Below, one piece after another: positions 14,284 to 23,583 of a stretch of DNA of 36,120 nt. The notes under the pieces were generated by a model, which saw nothing but the letters and a program-made list of their open reading frames with translations, did no database searches and had not been told where the DNA came from. Position numbers and translations under genes: made by a program. Position 1 is the first letter of the stretch; every line of letters begins with the position of its first letter. Origin of the DNA: an uncultured Caulobacterales bacterium (GTDB taxonomy: Bacteria; Pseudomonadota; Alphaproteobacteria; Caulobacterales; Maricaulaceae); the NCBI GenBank assembly GCA_937923965.1, contig CALDTL010000219.1, positions 1 to 36,120 of the forward strand, read 5' to 3'.

Positions 14284-16271
14284 GCTCTACACAGTCACCT
14301 CGTATGGGGGACTTAACGATTGGTGATTACGCCAATGGTATGCCGAACATCCGCCTTGGCGAAATGGTCAAATACCTCCTCCGGCAAGTGCCTTGGATTC
14401 TTATTCTTCTGGTCATCGGCTGCGGCGTTGCTTGGTGGGCCACCAAGGATTTGAAGCGTTTATATTCGGGAGAAGGGCGTATCATGGTCCAACTCGGCGA
14501 AGAATATGTTTACAATCCTGTTGGTCAAGCGGCCAATGGTAATGGTCTGATGACGACGATTGACACGATTACGCTGACTGAGGCTGCATTGATGAATAAT
14601 AGCCGTGTTTTGGCCGAGGTGATCGCGCGCATGGCTCCGCCTCTCGACTCAAGTGGTCGCAACCGAACCAACTCGCCGGAGCAAAACCTCTTTGACCGTG
14701 AGGGTTTTACGAAAGTCAATCAGGCGAAAACCGAACGTGAGCGTCAAGATGCCATTATGGAAGTCCGCAAAACTGTCGAAGCTAACTTTGCCGTGATGCC
14801 GAGACCGAAATCTTCTATCATTGATGTCGCCTATAAGCACGAAAACCCACAAGTCGCCGTCGATACGATAAATGCCTTTATAGACGAGTACATGACATTC
14901 CGTCGTCAGGTCTTTGTTGAGGGATCGAGTGAATTGATTTCCGAACGCCGAGAAGCAACGGAGCAGCAACTCAACGCGAATGAGCGCGCGATTTCTCGCT
15001 TTCTTCAAAAAAATAATATTTCTGATTTCGACTCCGAACGGACAGGTCTTCAAGAACGGACTGAAAATTTGAAAGCCGAGCTCAATGGCACGCGGGCGGG
15101 AATTGCGGAAACAGAAGCCGCATTGGCGGAAGTCGAAGATCAGCTTCGCGCCACGCCGCAGACAATTAACCTATTTACTGATGATCGCGTTCAGCAGCGC
15201 GTGTCGCAGGCCGAGTTAGAACTAGGTCAGCTGATGGCGAAATATCTTCCAACATCTGATCCTGTGAGGCAAAAGCGAACAGAGTTGAATGAGTTAAGAG
15301 CTTTACAGAATTCTCACGGCGGGAAAGCCGCAGGCGGACGCCGCGTGGGTCCAAATCCGACCCATCAGGCTTTGACCGTTCGTCGCAATGACCTTGCCGC
15401 TACTGCGGACTCCCTGCGCGAACGTGAATTTACCCAGCAGCGGCAGTTAAACTCAGCAGATGCAAAAATTCGCAAGCTGACAAGCTTAGCACCTGAGCTT
15501 CAAAATTTGCTGCGCGAGCGCGAAACACTGGAATCGCGTCTGTCATCTTATAATGCAAAAGAGCAGGAGGCCCTCGTAGACGCGCAGCAAGCAGAAGCAA
15601 AAGCGGAAAACGTAAAAGTGATTGCGCGCGCTGAATTTCCGAGAAAAGGCACAAATATGCGTAAATGGGCTTGGCTTGGTGCGACAGTGGCCTGGGGTTT
15701 CCTCCTCTTTTTCATCGCGCTCATCCGGGTCTTTTTATCCCCCGAAATTTATGCCGTCCCCAGGGGGGCGCGGACGGCGCCAACCTCAAACCCAATTGAT
15801 GACATAGGGCCAGGACGCTCACCCATCCCAGAAGCTGTGCCTTATTACAATCCGGGACAACCGCTGACGCCTAACCCCTATGACGATCCCCATCCCTACG
15901 AGGCGCAACCTGCCGCTTTCCAAGGGGCGGCATATGGCGCTGGATATCCGCAAGGAGAAGGCGGCTATAATCCCAATAATTACGTCCATTACAGTTCGAC
16001 GGGGGAGGTTTACGACTCGCCAGCGCAGACGAATGCTACAACGGCATCCGCTGGGCATTACCCGGGAATGAATCAACAGGGAGCAGCAAACCCATATCAA
16101 ACTGGCTATGCTGACCCTGCGTCCTCGCCAGACGCCTATGCTGGTAACGCGGCCTTGGATTTGAGTCATAATCCGTATGCGAGCGGTGAGGTGAAAGCTG
16201 GGTCGCTGGGAACGCCGACCCCGGGTAACCCAGATTACACGCTTGATCCTAACGCGCCGCCGCAAAGTTAA
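14247..16271 (+). CDS. hfsA: Wzz-type polysaccharide co-polymerase (HfsA-like) with long Tyr/Pro-rich tail
   Basis: The 674-residue inner-membrane protein controls chain length or export of polysaccharide. An N-terminal Wzz segment is followed by TM1 (about 48-64), a long periplasmic coiled-coil-rich region (about 225-470, many Glu/Arg/Gln heptads such as LAEVEDQLRA) and TM2 (about 476-496), preceded by a Pro-containing EFPRKGTN. After TM2 comes an unusual 173-residue tail (502-674), Pro/Asn/Gly/Ala-rich with 17 Tyr, including repeated NPY (NPYDD, NPYQT, NPYAS). No Walker motifs, hence no BY-kinase domain, are present. ATG at 14247 is used; an alternative ATG lies at 14280. hfsC follows after 6 nt. 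hfsB, the kinase-like partner in Caulobacter, is not found in this cluster. Confidence 0.85.
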   Translation: MARFGRNTFEPMSSTQSPRMGDLTIGDYANGMPNIRLGEMVKYLLRQVPWILILLVIGCGVAWWATKDLKRLYSGEGRIMVQLGEEYVYNPVGQAANGNGLMTTIDTITLTEAALMNNSRVLAEVIARMAPPLDSSGRNRTNSPEQNLFDREGFTKVNQAKTERERQDAIMEVRKTVEANFAVMPRPKSSIIDVAYKHENPQVAVDTINAFIDEYMTFRRQVFVEGSSELISERREATEQQLNANERAISRFLQKNNISDFDSERTGLQERTENLKAELNGTRAGIAETEAALAEVEDQLRATPQTINLFTDDRVQQRVSQAELELGQLMAKYLPTSDPVRQKRTELNELRALQNSHGGKAAGGRRVGPNPTHQALTVRRNDLAATADSLREREFTQQRQLNSADAKIRKLTSLAPELQNLLRERETLESRLSSYNAKEQEALVDAQQAEAKAENVKVIARAEFPRKGTNMRKWAWLGATVAWGFLLFFIALIRVFLSPEIYAVPRGARTAPTSNPIDDIGPGRSPIPEAVPYYNPGQPLTPNPYDDPHPYEAQPAAFQGAAYGAGYPQGEGGYNPNNYVHYSSTGEVYDSPAQTNATTASAGHYPGMNQQGAANPYQTGYADPASSPDAYAGNAALDLSHNPYASGEVKAGSLGTPTPGNPDYTLDPNAPPQS

Positions 16272-16277
16272 TTTATT

Positions 16278-17612
16278 ATGGCTGCCACGCAGACCTTTTC
16301 GCAGGCCCACCTGCAACAGCGCAATTATGCGGTGGGCGGCGCCTTACGGGCGCTTGAGAACGTTGTATTCTTTGTATTGATTTTTCAGTTTTCAGCGGCT
16401 CTGATTGCGTTATTTTTGACGGATTTTAATAATCCAGAATATCAAAGCCCGCTTGCCCGAGCGCTTTGGTATCCCGGTTATCTCCTTATCCTGATTCTTA
16501 CGATACGAGCATTGCCGCATGTGATCAGAATCGCGGCGTTCAACCCGCTGCTGATAATTTGCGTTTTGATTTGTGGGATAAGTGCTTTCTGGTCGATTGA
16601 TCAGAGAATTACAATGCGGCGCTCGGTTGCGTTGACGATTACGACCCTATTTGGGCTGGTATTGGCCGCTCGGTATGATTGGAATGGAATGGTTCAACGT
16701 TTGGCCTGCGTCTTCGCGGCGATTGCAATTCTCTCATTGATAATTCCGCTGGCTCTGCCTGAATACGGCATAATGCAACAAATACATGTCGGCGCTTGGC
16801 GTGGGGTTTGGGTTGAAAAGAACTACATGGGCGGCTTTATGGCGAAAGGCGTTATCATCATGCTTTGCGCTTTTGCGATGCGACCCGACAGATTTTGGTT
16901 GTGGCTGCCTTTTTGTGTCCTATGTTTTTTCTTGGTCTTGATGTCGACGTCTAAAACCGCCCTTTTGATTGCCCTGATAGGTATCGGTGGGTTTGTAATT
17001 TTGCGACTTTATCGTCGCTACACCTTTATGAGGCCCATATTGGTGCTGGGCATAATTGTCATCATTGGGACTATTATAGGGATGCTTACTTTCGCGCCGG
17101 ATTTCACATTCGGCCTCATCGGTAAGGAAAGAACTTTGACTGGGAGAACAGATATTTGGGCCGGCCTTATCGAGTCTATTAAACTCAAGCCTTGGTTGGG
17201 GAATGGCTACGGAATTTATTGGATTGATCCTTTGGGGCCGTCCTATTATGTGCGCCTCCAGCTCCAATGGGGTATTCCTAGTGCGCATAATGGTTGGATA
17301 GAAACTTGGCTTTCAACGGGCGCTCTGGGCGTCGGCCTATTTGCTACGCTCTTTATTCTGACCGTTATTCTAGCCTTCGACCGCCTCCGCAAGGGCGGGA
17401 CGGAAACCTATTGGGTTATCCTTTCGACAATTATGTTCTTTGGATTTTCTATGTCGGAATCGACAATCTTGCAGCAGAATGATTTGTCTTGGGTGATGTT
17501 TGTTGCGACATCTGCAAAACTATTTGCTTTTGAAAAACCCTATTGGCGCGACCGCGTGAGATTGCCCTATTTCCTAACCCGACGCACGGATTATACGCCG
17601 TTGCCAATATAG
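16278..17612 (+). CDS. hfsC: O-antigen ligase/polymerase family protein (HfsC/ExoQ-like)
   Basis: The 444-residue polytopic protein has about 10-12 hydrophobic segments. The Wzy/WaaL family region includes WVEKNYMGGFMAKG (about 180-193), TGRTDIWAGLIESIK, WLGNGYGIYW and AHNGWIETWLSTGALGVGLF. In a Wzx/Wzy pathway it would polymerise repeat units on the periplasmic side. It follows the Wzz-like gene by 6 nt, so the two are co-transcribed, and converges with the minus-strand glycosyltransferase at 17672. Ligase versus polymerase cannot be decided from sequence; the co-polymerase neighbour favours polymerase. Confidence 0.85.
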   Translation: MAATQTFSQAHLQQRNYAVGGALRALENVVFFVLIFQFSAALIALFLTDFNNPEYQSPLARALWYPGYLLILILTIRALPHVIRIAAFNPLLIICVLICGISAFWSIDQRITMRRSVALTITTLFGLVLAARYDWNGMVQRLACVFAAIAILSLIIPLALPEYGIMQQIHVGAWRGVWVEKNYMGGFMAKGVIIMLCAFAMRPDRFWLWLPFCVLCFFLVLMSTSKTALLIALIGIGGFVILRLYRRYTFMRPILVLGIIVIIGTIIGMLTFAPDFTFGLIGKERTLTGRTDIWAGLIESIKLKPWLGNGYGIYWIDPLGPSYYVRLQLQWGIPSAHNGWIETWLSTGALGVGLFATLFILTVILAFDRLRKGGTETYWVILSTIMFFGFSMSESTILQQNDLSWVMFVATSAKLFAFEKPYWRDRVRLPYFLTRRTDYTPLPI

Positions 17613-17651
17613 CGATTTCGTATCTATTTTATATGCAATAGATCATCGAGA

Positions 17652-17692
17652 ACGGCGAGCTAAGCCTGAGCTTACACGCCGTATAGTTTTGG
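17652..17692 (+). terminator. Hairpin at the convergent hfsC / glycosyltransferase junction
   Basis: ACGGCG (17652-17657) pairs with CGCCGT (17677-17682), and inside it TAAGC (17661-17665) pairs with GCTTA (17670-17674) around CTGA. TATAGTTTT follows on the plus strand. The position between two converging genes suits a terminator, though the hairpin overlaps the last codons of the minus-strand gene and the T-run is short. Confidence 0.4.
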
Positions 17693-18595
17693 CGATAGTC
17701 GATCGGTCCAAAAGAACTTCCCGACCCCCTGCGCGAGTCTACCAAAGTGATACACGGACTTGGGGTCTTTGCGGAGTTTCGACATAAGCCAGAATAGTGA
17801 GTAAATTCCGATTTGTGCGATACCAACCAACATCCACATTATCACTTTAGGTAGCCCAGCTATGCCGTTTTCCGCCGCTTCTTTTGTCGGTGCTTGGCCG
17901 AATGCGAAATTTCGTCTCCAAACATATCGTTTTGTGGCTCTGCTAACTGGAACATGTTCCAGGGTAACGGCTTTTTCAATCCATGCGATTTTTGCGTTTT
18001 GCGAAATTAAATGATTAAACAGAGCGTCGTCCTCGCCGCCGGAGTGGTTTAAAGCCGGATCAAAAACGGGTTCTGGCAAGGATTCTTTTCCGCGATCTAA
18101 GAAACAGTTTCCTGTAGCAATGCCCTCATCAATCAAGCCGGTTTTGTAGTCGCGCACACGCGAAAACAACGGCTGCATATACTCATATAAGGGATTATCC
18201 GCGTTTGGCATGACGGCAATGGCGGGCCCAAATGCGAGTGTGGCATCCCATTCTAAGGCGCCAAGCGCTAGGGTCTGAGCCCAATCTTTATCAGCTTCCA
18301 TGTCATCATCTATGAATAGAATATATCGTCCCTTGGCGGCATCTAATGCCCCATTGCGGGCATTAGATACGCCTGGCTCTGGCACATGCACGTGGGTTAA
18401 CGGTGTTTTATTTGTCTTCATGAACTCTGTCAGTACGTCGTTAGCACTTGCTTTTGGGTCATTATCCGCGACGACGATTTCAACCTGGAAGCCCTCTACT
18501 TTTGAACCGTCAATGCTTTTCAGCAAACGAATAAGGGGTTTTGGCCTTTTGTATGTAGGGATCACGATAGACAGGATCTTAGGGTCAAATTTCAT
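17672..18595 (-). CDS. GT2 family glycosyltransferase (possible HfsL counterpart)
   Basis: The 307-residue GT-A fold enzyme has LSIVIPTYKRPKPLIRLL at the N-terminus, VVADNDPKAS, VSNARNGALDAAKGRYILFI followed by DDD (the metal/nucleotide-binding DxD), and GGEDDALFNHLI as the acceptor-side acidic motif. A hydrophobic stretch near 255-275 (IMWMLVGIAQIGIYSLFW) may anchor it to the membrane. It adds a sugar to the lipid-linked repeat unit. It is the last gene of the five-gene operon, starting with ATGA overlap on the deacetylase stop. Caulobacter uses a GT2 called HfsL in holdfast assembly; equivalence is an inference from family and location. Confidence 0.9.
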   Translation of the reverse strand: MKFDPKILSIVIPTYKRPKPLIRLLKSIDGSKVEGFQVEIVVADNDPKASANDVLTEFMKTNKTPLTHVHVPEPGVSNARNGALDAAKGRYILFIDDDMEADKDWAQTLALGALEWDATLAFGPAIAVMPNADNPLYEYMQPLFSRVRDYKTGLIDEGIATGNCFLDRGKESLPEPVFDPALNHSGGEDDALFNHLISQNAKIAWIEKAVTLEHVPVSRATKRYVWRRNFAFGQAPTKEAAENGIAGLPKVIMWMLVGIAQIGIYSLFWLMSKLRKDPKSVYHFGRLAQGVGKFFWTDRLSPKLYGV

Positions 18596-19332
18596 GATTC
18601 ACGTGCTTCCATAATTGTTCGATAGGCCTTATCGACGGTCATGACGGGTAGGCCGGATTTGATCACAGCTTTGATAATTTTTGCAAAATCATCCCGTGTA
18701 CATCCAAATTTGCTCGGGTTATCTCGAACGTCATGTGTGAACAAATGCAGCCATTTTGGCGAATCCTTAGCTTTAGTGATCTCATCTAATGCGAGCTCCA
18801 CACTGTCATTAGAATATAGACGAGCGGCCTTCAGCAGACTTGCATCTTGGATCTGATCCTGAGGTGAAATGACACCTCGCAATGTTTTGAATTTTTTAGA
18901 TAGCGCCGTTTTTAACGGCGGTGTCACATGTCCGAATGGATAGGCAAAATGCCGGCTTCTCGGGATGCCCAGTTTTTCCAAGGTCTGTTGATTGCGTTCG
19001 ACGTCGTTTAAGAAATCATCCAAGTTAACCGAATTACCGCTGATGTGGGAGAACGTGTGATCCCCAATCTCGTGACCACGATTATGCAAATCAATGATGT
19101 CTCGCTCGCCTATGTGAAGACCAAGATGATTTGTCGTATCACAGAGACCGCATGCGACGAAGACTGTGGCGCGCCAGCCTTCGGCTTCTAACATTGGCAA
19201 GCCGTTCGTGATTGCTGATTTCGGACAATCATCAAAGCTAAAACTGATGATTGACTCTTGCAGGTCCGGCAAAATGGCTCTGTCGGTATATCTTGCAGCA
19301 AACCGAAGAGTTTTCGAGAAAATGACACTCAT
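18592..19332 (-). CDS. hfsH: Polysaccharide deacetylase (HfsH-like)
   Basis: The 246-residue NodB-type deacetylase has ISFSFDDCPKSA (catalytic base and metal Asp in FDD), GHEIGDHTFSH with the H-x3-H zinc ligands, HFAYPFGHVTPP as the third family motif, and LHLFTHDVRDNPS near the C-terminus. There is no signal peptide, so it should act on the cytoplasmic lipid-linked sugar, as reported for HfsH, which deacetylates holdfast GlcNAc and makes the holdfast cohesive and adhesive. Start and stop overlap both neighbours by 4 bases (ATGA), which argues for translational coupling with the two glycosyltransferases. Confidence 0.9.
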   Translation of the reverse strand: MSVIFSKTLRFAARYTDRAILPDLQESIISFSFDDCPKSAITNGLPMLEAEGWRATVFVACGLCDTTNHLGLHIGERDIIDLHNRGHEIGDHTFSHISGNSVNLDDFLNDVERNQQTLEKLGIPRSRHFAYPFGHVTPPLKTALSKKFKTLRGVISPQDQIQDASLLKAARLYSNDSVELALDEITKAKDSPKWLHLFTHDVRDNPSKFGCTRDDFAKIIKAVIKSGLPVMTVDKAYRTIMEARES

Positions 19333-20258
19333 GACAGGGCGTCTGCATAATGGGAGGCCCGCCAGAGCTTGAGCGCCGTTAACCGCGTGGACATTGGCAG
19401 GAAATGACTTCTGACTGAGGCTTTTAAAACGGGACGCATGAGGCTTTGACCTGGCACGCGGCCCAGTTTCTTTGAAATATTATAAAGCGGAAGTGTCGTG
19501 GCGAGTTCAGGGTGCGCGATGGTAAAGCGGTGGTAGTTACCGCCAGATGTCGCGAAACGGCGTAACAAGGTCTCGGTTGTTTCAAGACCGAGATGAATGG
19601 CAGGATTATCAACGTGGAGGAGGGTAAAGCGTTTTGCGACCCTTGCGGCCCATTCGCTGTCTTCCCAGCCCCATCCCGAAAATCCTGAGTCGAAAGGTTC
19701 TGTTAAAAGCACCTCGCGCCGAACACATAAGTTTGAGGACGCCACATATTGCGGGCCAGCGGCTTGCCGCTCGTCCAAAGTCAGGCAGTCCGAGACTTCT
19801 GAAAGTGCGCGGTGAAGGTCTCTATCGGCATCTTCTGATTTGTCTTCAACCTCAAATCCGCCAAATAATATATCCCCAGTCTGCGCCTCAGTCAGAGACA
19901 GATAGGACTGTAAAAAATCGGCTTTCGCTGGAAGCATATCAGCATCCAAAAATAAAACCCAATCTGCGCGCGCCGCCTCGAATAGCGCGTTTCGTGCTGC
20001 GGACCGGCCGCTGTTTTTTGAATTGGTGATCACCGAAACGGCGCCGGCGGCCTGATTTGCGGCCTGTTCCATCCGCATCGTTAGCTTAGGGTCTTGTGTC
20101 CCGTCATCATAAAATAATAGGTCGATAGGGAGATTTTTAATTTGTGAGTCGAGGGCGGCCAACAAAGCCGTTGCGTCATCCCGAAAGAATGGGATCAAAA
20201 CGGATAGGCTCGGCGTGAGCGATCTATAAGACTGGCTTTCTTGGCGCGTAATAGTCAT
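19329..20258 (-). CDS. hfsG: GT2 family glycosyltransferase (HfsG-like)
   Basis: The 309-residue enzyme is read from the ATG at 20258, which overlaps the flippase stop as ATGA; a longer frame from 20345 runs into that gene and is not used. Motifs are LSVLIPFFRDDATALLAALDS with DLLFYDDGTQD, SGRSAARNALFEAARADWVLF followed by LDAD (the DxD), and GWGWEDSEWAARV (the catalytic acid region). This pattern is typical of capsule/holdfast type GT2 proteins. In Caulobacter HfsG adds N-acetylglucosamine and sits beside HfsH, as here. Identity is supported by the gene order hfsE-hfsF-hfsG-hfsH. Confidence 0.88.
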   Translation of the reverse strand: MTITRQESQSYRSLTPSLSVLIPFFRDDATALLAALDSQIKNLPIDLLFYDDGTQDPKLTMRMEQAANQAAGAVSVITNSKNSGRSAARNALFEAARADWVLFLDADMLPAKADFLQSYLSLTEAQTGDILFGGFEVEDKSEDADRDLHRALSEVSDCLTLDERQAAGPQYVASSNLCVRREVLLTEPFDSGFSGWGWEDSEWAARVAKRFTLLHVDNPAIHLGLETTETLLRRFATSGGNYHRFTIAHPELATTLPLYNISKKLGRVPGQSLMRPVLKASVRSHFLPMSTRLTALKLWRASHYADALS

Positions 20259-21724
20259 TCGGCAGGCTCGGGAAGGGCGGACGTTCTCGTGCGGGCGATG
20301 GTGTCCTTGATGAAGTCTCTGCAATTGGCTGCATTCATAATCCAACAGGCGATGAGATAGACACTAATGCCAACGCCGCCCTTAATTATAAGCGTTAAAA
20401 ACCCCGGCGTCAGATTTGAGAGCGGTAGCGCATAAACGGCGACGGCCATAAGTGCGCTACAAAAAAAGATTTCTAAACTGGCGCGTATAGGCAGGGGTAA
20501 GGGATAATCTCGGCGTACTAAAATGGTCGCAAGAGTAATGGCTAAGATATAGCTTGAGATTGTTGCCCAGACGGCCCCCATCAGGCCATATGATGGAATC
20601 AAAAACAGGTTCAAACCAATATTCAAAATAACGGGAGCGACGAGCGCCCACACAAATTTTTGCGTTTGGCCCGAGAGCATAAAGCCGCGGTGCACATAAT
20701 AGTTCATGGTTCCATTAATGAGGCCTGCGAAGGCAATCCAGGGCATGACGGTAACGGCGTTGTCGCGCAAGCCTGGGCCGAGAATGAAGCCAGCATCCTT
20801 AGAAACCAGTGCGATTCCTGTTGCAGCCGGGACCGTGATCCAGAGTAATGCCGCCCCATAATTTTTTAGAATTTCGCGAGACTTTTCGGTCCCATATTGC
20901 TCCATAGCTGTCACAGCTACGGGCGTGACAGCCATTGAGACCCAGACAAAGAAAAATTCTAAGCTGCGGTTTGCGAGATTATATCCTGCATTATACTCAC
21001 CCGCCGAGACTTCCCCCATCATTGCGGCGATTATATAAACATCCGCAGAGTTCAAAGCGTAAGACAGCAGCAAGCCAATACAAAGCGGCGCGCCGTAAGT
21101 GAAATAGGTTTTGACCTTCTCGGATTGAAACTCCCCGCCGCGCATTCTTTTTAACATGAAAAGAAAATCTAGGCCTCCTACAAGGACAAGGCCGCAGATA
21201 GCGCCGAGAAAAGGTGCTGAGGCTTGCAGAGGCGTGAACAAAATGAACAAAATCCCCAGAGTGAAACTGACCAAGGTTGTTGAAGAGTAAGCAATGGAAT
21301 ATCGTTTTATCCTGTGGGCCGCGCGGTGAGCCTCCATGCCTAGATTGAAAATCACCTGTAAGCACGTAGACCCTAATGCAAATGCCAGCACAAAGGTGAG
21401 ATTGGGATTAATCGGACTGGCCCATAGGACTGTCATTACTAGTGCCAAGCCGGTCACGCCCGTCAGCGTCGCCATTCGGTAAAGCGTCGCAAGGTGAGAT
21501 TCGACGTCATTTTCTCTTTCTGCACGAGCTTGAAACCGCGCCATGGCGGCTTCCATCCAGGTGAACAGTCCCATATGCACAAATTGCGTCGTAATCATCG
21601 CAATCGCGTAGATCCCAAACTCGGCAGGTTCGAGCAAGCGCGTCAGGATTACAATTGTGCCAAACGCGGTGACGACATTGGCCAGGTTAACTGGCAGATA
21701 TGACAGGATGGAACGACCTAGCAT
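20255..21724 (-). CDS. hfsF: Polysaccharide flippase (HfsF/Wzx-like)
   Basis: The 489-residue protein, with about 12-14 hydrophobic segments spread along its length, starts MLGRSILSYLPVNLANVVTA, typical of the oligosaccharide flippase (PST/MOP) family, with the amphipathic FGIYAIAM and VHMGLFTWMEAAMARF in the first third. It would flip undecaprenyl-linked repeat units across the inner membrane. The gene starts 4 nt after the HfsE stop and overlaps the next start by 4 nt, so it is embedded in a tight operon. Family assignment is firm; the substrate is inferred from context. Confidence 0.9.
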   Translation of the reverse strand: MLGRSILSYLPVNLANVVTAFGTIVILTRLLEPAEFGIYAIAMITTQFVHMGLFTWMEAAMARFQARAERENDVESHLATLYRMATLTGVTGLALVMTVLWASPINPNLTFVLAFALGSTCLQVIFNLGMEAHRAAHRIKRYSIAYSSTTLVSFTLGILFILFTPLQASAPFLGAICGLVLVGGLDFLFMLKRMRGGEFQSEKVKTYFTYGAPLCIGLLLSYALNSADVYIIAAMMGEVSAGEYNAGYNLANRSLEFFFVWVSMAVTPVAVTAMEQYGTEKSREILKNYGAALLWITVPAATGIALVSKDAGFILGPGLRDNAVTVMPWIAFAGLINGTMNYYVHRGFMLSGQTQKFVWALVAPVILNIGLNLFLIPSYGLMGAVWATISSYILAITLATILVRRDYPLPLPIRASLEIFFCSALMAVAVYALPLSNLTPGFLTLIIKGGVGISVYLIACWIMNAANCRDFIKDTIARTRTSALPEPAE

Positions 21725-21728
21725 GACT

Positions 21729-23360
21729 CTACCGAACGTTCGTTCGGTCTCCTAGGAGGACGGGAAGTGTTTTAAGCATGATGTAAATGTCCCACAGCAC
21801 ATTGGACCGCTCTATGTACTCAACATCCAAGCGAACGCGTTCTGCAACATCTTCAGCAGTATGCAGCGGTCCGCGAGAGCCGTTGATTTGTGCCCAACCG
21901 GTCATTCCCGGTTTCACTTTGTGCCGATGGGCATATTCATTCACCAGATCCATGCTCTCCTGGCCTTCGGTTTTCATACCGACCGCGTGAGGACGCGGGC
22001 CAACTAATGACATTTCACCCTTGAGGACATTTAGAAGCTGAGGAAGCTCGTCGATCGATGTTTTCCGAATGAACCGGCCAATTTTTGTGACGCGCGCATC
22101 ACCTACGACAGTTTGCTGCTCGGCTTTTAGGTCTTGTCTATCATTGCGCATTGACCGGAATTTATAGACATCAAACACGCGGTTGTTAAATCCATGGCGA
22201 GGTTGTTTAAACAGCGCAGGACCCGGGCTATCTAGGCGAATGAGCAATCCTATGCCCCATAGAATAGGGGCCCCAATGACGAGGGCGGTTGCCGATATTC
22301 CAATATCCATGAGACGTTTAATAGCTGTATGGCGGCCGGACTTCGGACTTCCAGTAACATCTCGCAAGCTAATCTCTGCGATTTCAGAAACACGTTGCTG
22401 GACATGGTTAAGGGTCTCAAACTCATCGACCACAAAAGCGATCCGATTTGGCAGCAAACGGACCCGATCCACAAAAGCTTGCTTTCGTGCGCTGGCCATT
22501 GAGGGTAAAGTGACTACAATCCGACTGATATATGGCAAAGCATCCCAGTTATGCAAATCCTCGACGGTTCCCACTACGGGCACACCGTGAATATTATGAG
22601 GCGCCCGAGCCATACGGTCATCAAATATGGCGAGAATATTCAATTCTTTGGTTTTTGCATTTTCTTCGATGATACGGCGGGCGCTTTCTGTTGCGCCCAG
22701 CATAACAATTGTTGGCGCCAGCGCGCCGCGGGCATGTAAACGCCGTATTTGGAAGTAATAAAAGCTGTGCAAAACGCCAAGAAGAAAAATCGCGCCTAAT
22801 CCTGCTTTTGCCAGTGCATCCGGCAAGAAGGTTTCGGGGCGTATGATGAGGGCAACGGTCAACCAAACACCAAGAGCGGCGAAACTCGCAATCAGCACTG
22901 TTTTAAGATGTGAACTTAATTTTTCGGCCGCGTTGAAACGATAGGCGTTGGAGAAAAAGAGGGCGGCAATAAACACAATAGAGCCAAAAGCCGCCGCTAC
23001 CACTGGCGCCGCAATACCGCGATTATTTATACCAATATAGCCATTCCATATGCCGACGGCTATGATTCCGCAGACCAGAAGTATGTCAAGGCTACGAAGA
23101 CCAAACCGAACAGCGCTCATATTTACTTGTTTGCGCGGAACTTTGATTTCGGTCGTTGTTAAACGCTTGCGGCGTCTATCAACTATAGGAGCTTTTTTTG
23201 CCTCTGGCCGAATTTTATTGGCATAGGCGTCGCGTCTAGCGTGAGCTGACCCGCGTTTTTCGTCGGTCTGCCGAGCAGGGCGCGGAGTCTCAGCGATTTC
23301 GACGTCATCTATGTGACGGGTCGCGTCTAAAGCCGCGTCCTTGATCTTTTTAATTTGCAT
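21729..23360 (-). CDS. hfsE: Undecaprenyl-phosphate hexose-1-phosphate transferase (HfsE-like)
   Basis: The 543-residue polyisoprenyl-phosphate hexose-1-phosphate transferase starts polysaccharide synthesis. Its order is a basic, probably disordered N-terminus of about 75 residues, four to five membrane segments (about 85-200), a nucleotide-binding-like middle domain (about 210-330) and the C-terminal sugar transferase domain (about 340-543) with KRLMDIGISATALVIGAP, FDVYKFRSMR, TSIDELPQLLNVLKGEMSLVG then PRP, and KPGMTGWAQINGSRG. The ATG at 23360 has AGGTGGG upstream. It leads the five-gene minus-strand operon. In Caulobacter the counterpart HfsE is partly redundant with PssY/PssZ. Confidence 0.9.
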   Translation of the reverse strand: MQIKKIKDAALDATRHIDDVEIAETPRPARQTDEKRGSAHARRDAYANKIRPEAKKAPIVDRRRKRLTTTEIKVPRKQVNMSAVRFGLRSLDILLVCGIIAVGIWNGYIGINNRGIAAPVVAAAFGSIVFIAALFFSNAYRFNAAEKLSSHLKTVLIASFAALGVWLTVALIIRPETFLPDALAKAGLGAIFLLGVLHSFYYFQIRRLHARGALAPTIVMLGATESARRIIEENAKTKELNILAIFDDRMARAPHNIHGVPVVGTVEDLHNWDALPYISRIVVTLPSMASARKQAFVDRVRLLPNRIAFVVDEFETLNHVQQRVSEIAEISLRDVTGSPKSGRHTAIKRLMDIGISATALVIGAPILWGIGLLIRLDSPGPALFKQPRHGFNNRVFDVYKFRSMRNDRQDLKAEQQTVVGDARVTKIGRFIRKTSIDELPQLLNVLKGEMSLVGPRPHAVGMKTEGQESMDLVNEYAHRHKVKPGMTGWAQINGSRGPLHTAEDVAERVRLDVEYIERSNVLWDIYIMLKTLPVLLGDRTNVR

Positions 23361-23583
23361 TCAACCCACCTATTTTTTTGAAGCTGTACAGGAATGAAGC
23401 AAACATCCCGTAAACGAACCTGATAAATCTTGTCATGCAGAGTTTACGCCCGTCAGCCGGGACTGTTACGTGGCGGCGCAAATGGGGCTATTTTATAGTT
23501 AATAATTGGTGAAGCTGAGACAGAGCTGTTTTCCGGTGCATTAGCGCTTGCAGGGGTGGACCGAAATCGCTACTTCCCCGCTC

